A stretch of DNA of 60,000 nucleotides, from the NCBI GenBank assembly GCA_029204225.1, contig CM055112.1:25497922-25557921 (forward strand). Direction: 5' to 3'. Numbering within the stretch: position 1 is the first letter of the stretch; every line of letters begins with the position of its first letter. This DNA comes from Diphasiastrum complanatum (lineage: Eukaryota; Streptophyta; Lycopodiopsida; Lycopodiales; Lycopodiaceae). Shown piece by piece: positions 59,090 to 60,000 of this stretch. The notes below the pieces were generated by a model. The model saw only the letters and a program-made list of their open reading frames with translations, did no database searches and had not been told where the DNA came from. Position numbers and translations under genes: made by a program.

Positions 59090-60000
59090 ATGAAAGTCTC
59101 TCGTTGGCGCCTTAAGATTGGAGCCCTCAATAATTCTTTTGAGAGCAATGAAGCACGTGATTAGTGAGGTTGCAATCGTTGATCGTGAAGGTACAAGAGG
59201 CCTATAAAAGATTGGTGACTTGAGTGCAATGTATGAGCATCAAAAGGACCTTCATCTCACACACAAACTCTACATGATCCATTTCATCATCAAACTTGTG
59301 TAGTTATAGATGTACACAATAATTGCAAGGCCTTGTTTCAGAACACATTTTTGAAAAAAGCATTGGGGTTTTTTGGAATGTGCACTTCAATTTTTTTTCA
59401 AAATTTTTGAATAAAAAACATGATTTATCCTGTTTTTATTTTTAAACTTTTTTAGTACAAATTCTTTTAGGCAGTGTGTATATTTTCTTGTTACTACTAA
59501 TCAGGTGTTTTTTAATGTACTAAGGGTTTTCTTAGTAAAATTTTCAAAGTTTTTAAAAAAAATTAGTGTTTCAAAATGTCCATGAGCTGTTCCACTACAA
59601 TGTATGACATCGTACCCTTTGATACTCCAAGCATTGAGGGTGACATCTACTTCTCACAACATTTCTTTTCACAGTTTGATTTCCATGCAAGGAAATTTAG
59701 GTCAATCTTGATGGATGATATTTTGATAGTTGAAGTCTAGCTCGGGGTTGAAATTAGTCCTCCTTTGGTATCTACTTCAAATGCTACATGGGCAAAACAA
59801 CCCCCCCCCCCCCCCGCCCTCTCTCTCTTTCTCTCTCTCTCATAAACAATAAATTATAATATTAATTTTCTAAAAGTGAATGTGCATCATGAAATCGTAA
59901 ATATTACATCATATAATTTACGATGACTTCATGAACATTAATCAAAAAATTTTATAGTGAGCTATAAAACTACAAATACTTAATAATACAATTTGTCATT
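59090..60000 (-). repeat. A20/AN1 repeat unit, copy F (no zinc-finger part, runs off the window)
   Basis: Starts just upstream of the TATA position (GTCTCTCGTTGGCGCC), so the gene, leader and TATA are absent. The G-box CACGTG (59154-59159) and MITE-like element (59335-59577) are present. After about 59710 it has lost some 100 bp, then carries a C-run (about 59800-59814) and a short CT tract, and goes directly into the AT-rich domain, which continues to the window edge. Confidence 0.75.

Overview
The window looks like nuclear DNA of a land plant with a large, repeat-rich genome. The signs are plant-type Ty1/copia and Ty3/gypsy polyproteins, primer-binding sites complementary to initiator tRNA-Met, a plant stress-associated A20/AN1 zinc-finger gene, TATA boxes with G-box/ABRE-like ACGT cores, very long (CT)n/(GA)n tracts, and almost no intact host genes. 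I cannot name the species from the sequence.

The dominant theme is one repeat family seen six times: copy A at 2366-5030 on the + strand, and B at 14362-16068, C at 37256-40047, D at 48375-52016, E at 54746-58455 and F at 59090-60000 on the - strand. The full unit carries an A20/AN1 (SAP) gene with its own TATA box, an ACGT-type upstream region and a long leader. A 230-245 bp MITE-like element, an AT-rich degenerate repeat domain and a distal segment ending at a (CT)n tract follow. Every copy of the gene is broken: internal stops, frameshifts, a lost zinc ligand, truncation, or a solo LTR inserted into the A20 part of copy E. It reads as a host gene captured at DNA level and multiplied.

Layout. 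1-2.3 kb: unrecognised, with one weak exon candidate. 2.4-5.0: copy A. 5.0-7.2: copia LTR pieces, PBS and a dead copia gag. 8.8-9.3: fragment resembling the N-terminal part of a Helitron replicase/helicase. 9.9-11.8: LTR-like promoter and a coiled-coil gag-like ORF set. 12.5-14.4: subterminal-type repeats and a spliced gene fragment consistent with a CACTA element, fused in frame to the AN1 part of copy B. 16.1-18.6: gypsy gag, a 24-bp minisatellite, a copia pol tail and an LTR-like promoter. 18.9-25.0: copia gag/LTR array, tandemly duplicated with a ~2.02-2.04 kb period, holding a 1,172-bp solo LTR with a clean target-site duplication. 26.9-28.7: gypsy gag joined to inverted copia pieces. 30.8-31.3: the only intact host-like gene, a small secreted-peptide precursor. 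33.3-36.0 and 40.1-41.7: two related gypsy copies lacking the reverse-transcriptase core. 42.0-42.2: five tandem 36-nt hairpins directly before a degenerate copia pol (42.4-45.4) and its 3' LTR. 46.3-47.2: another copia RT. 47.2-60: copies D, E and F interleaved with copia gag/LTR pieces and long (CT)n/(GA)n tracts, often exactly at the junctions.

The parts do not form a pathway. They record nested transposition, gene capture, tandem duplication and end-joining, with one probable signalling-peptide gene surviving among them.
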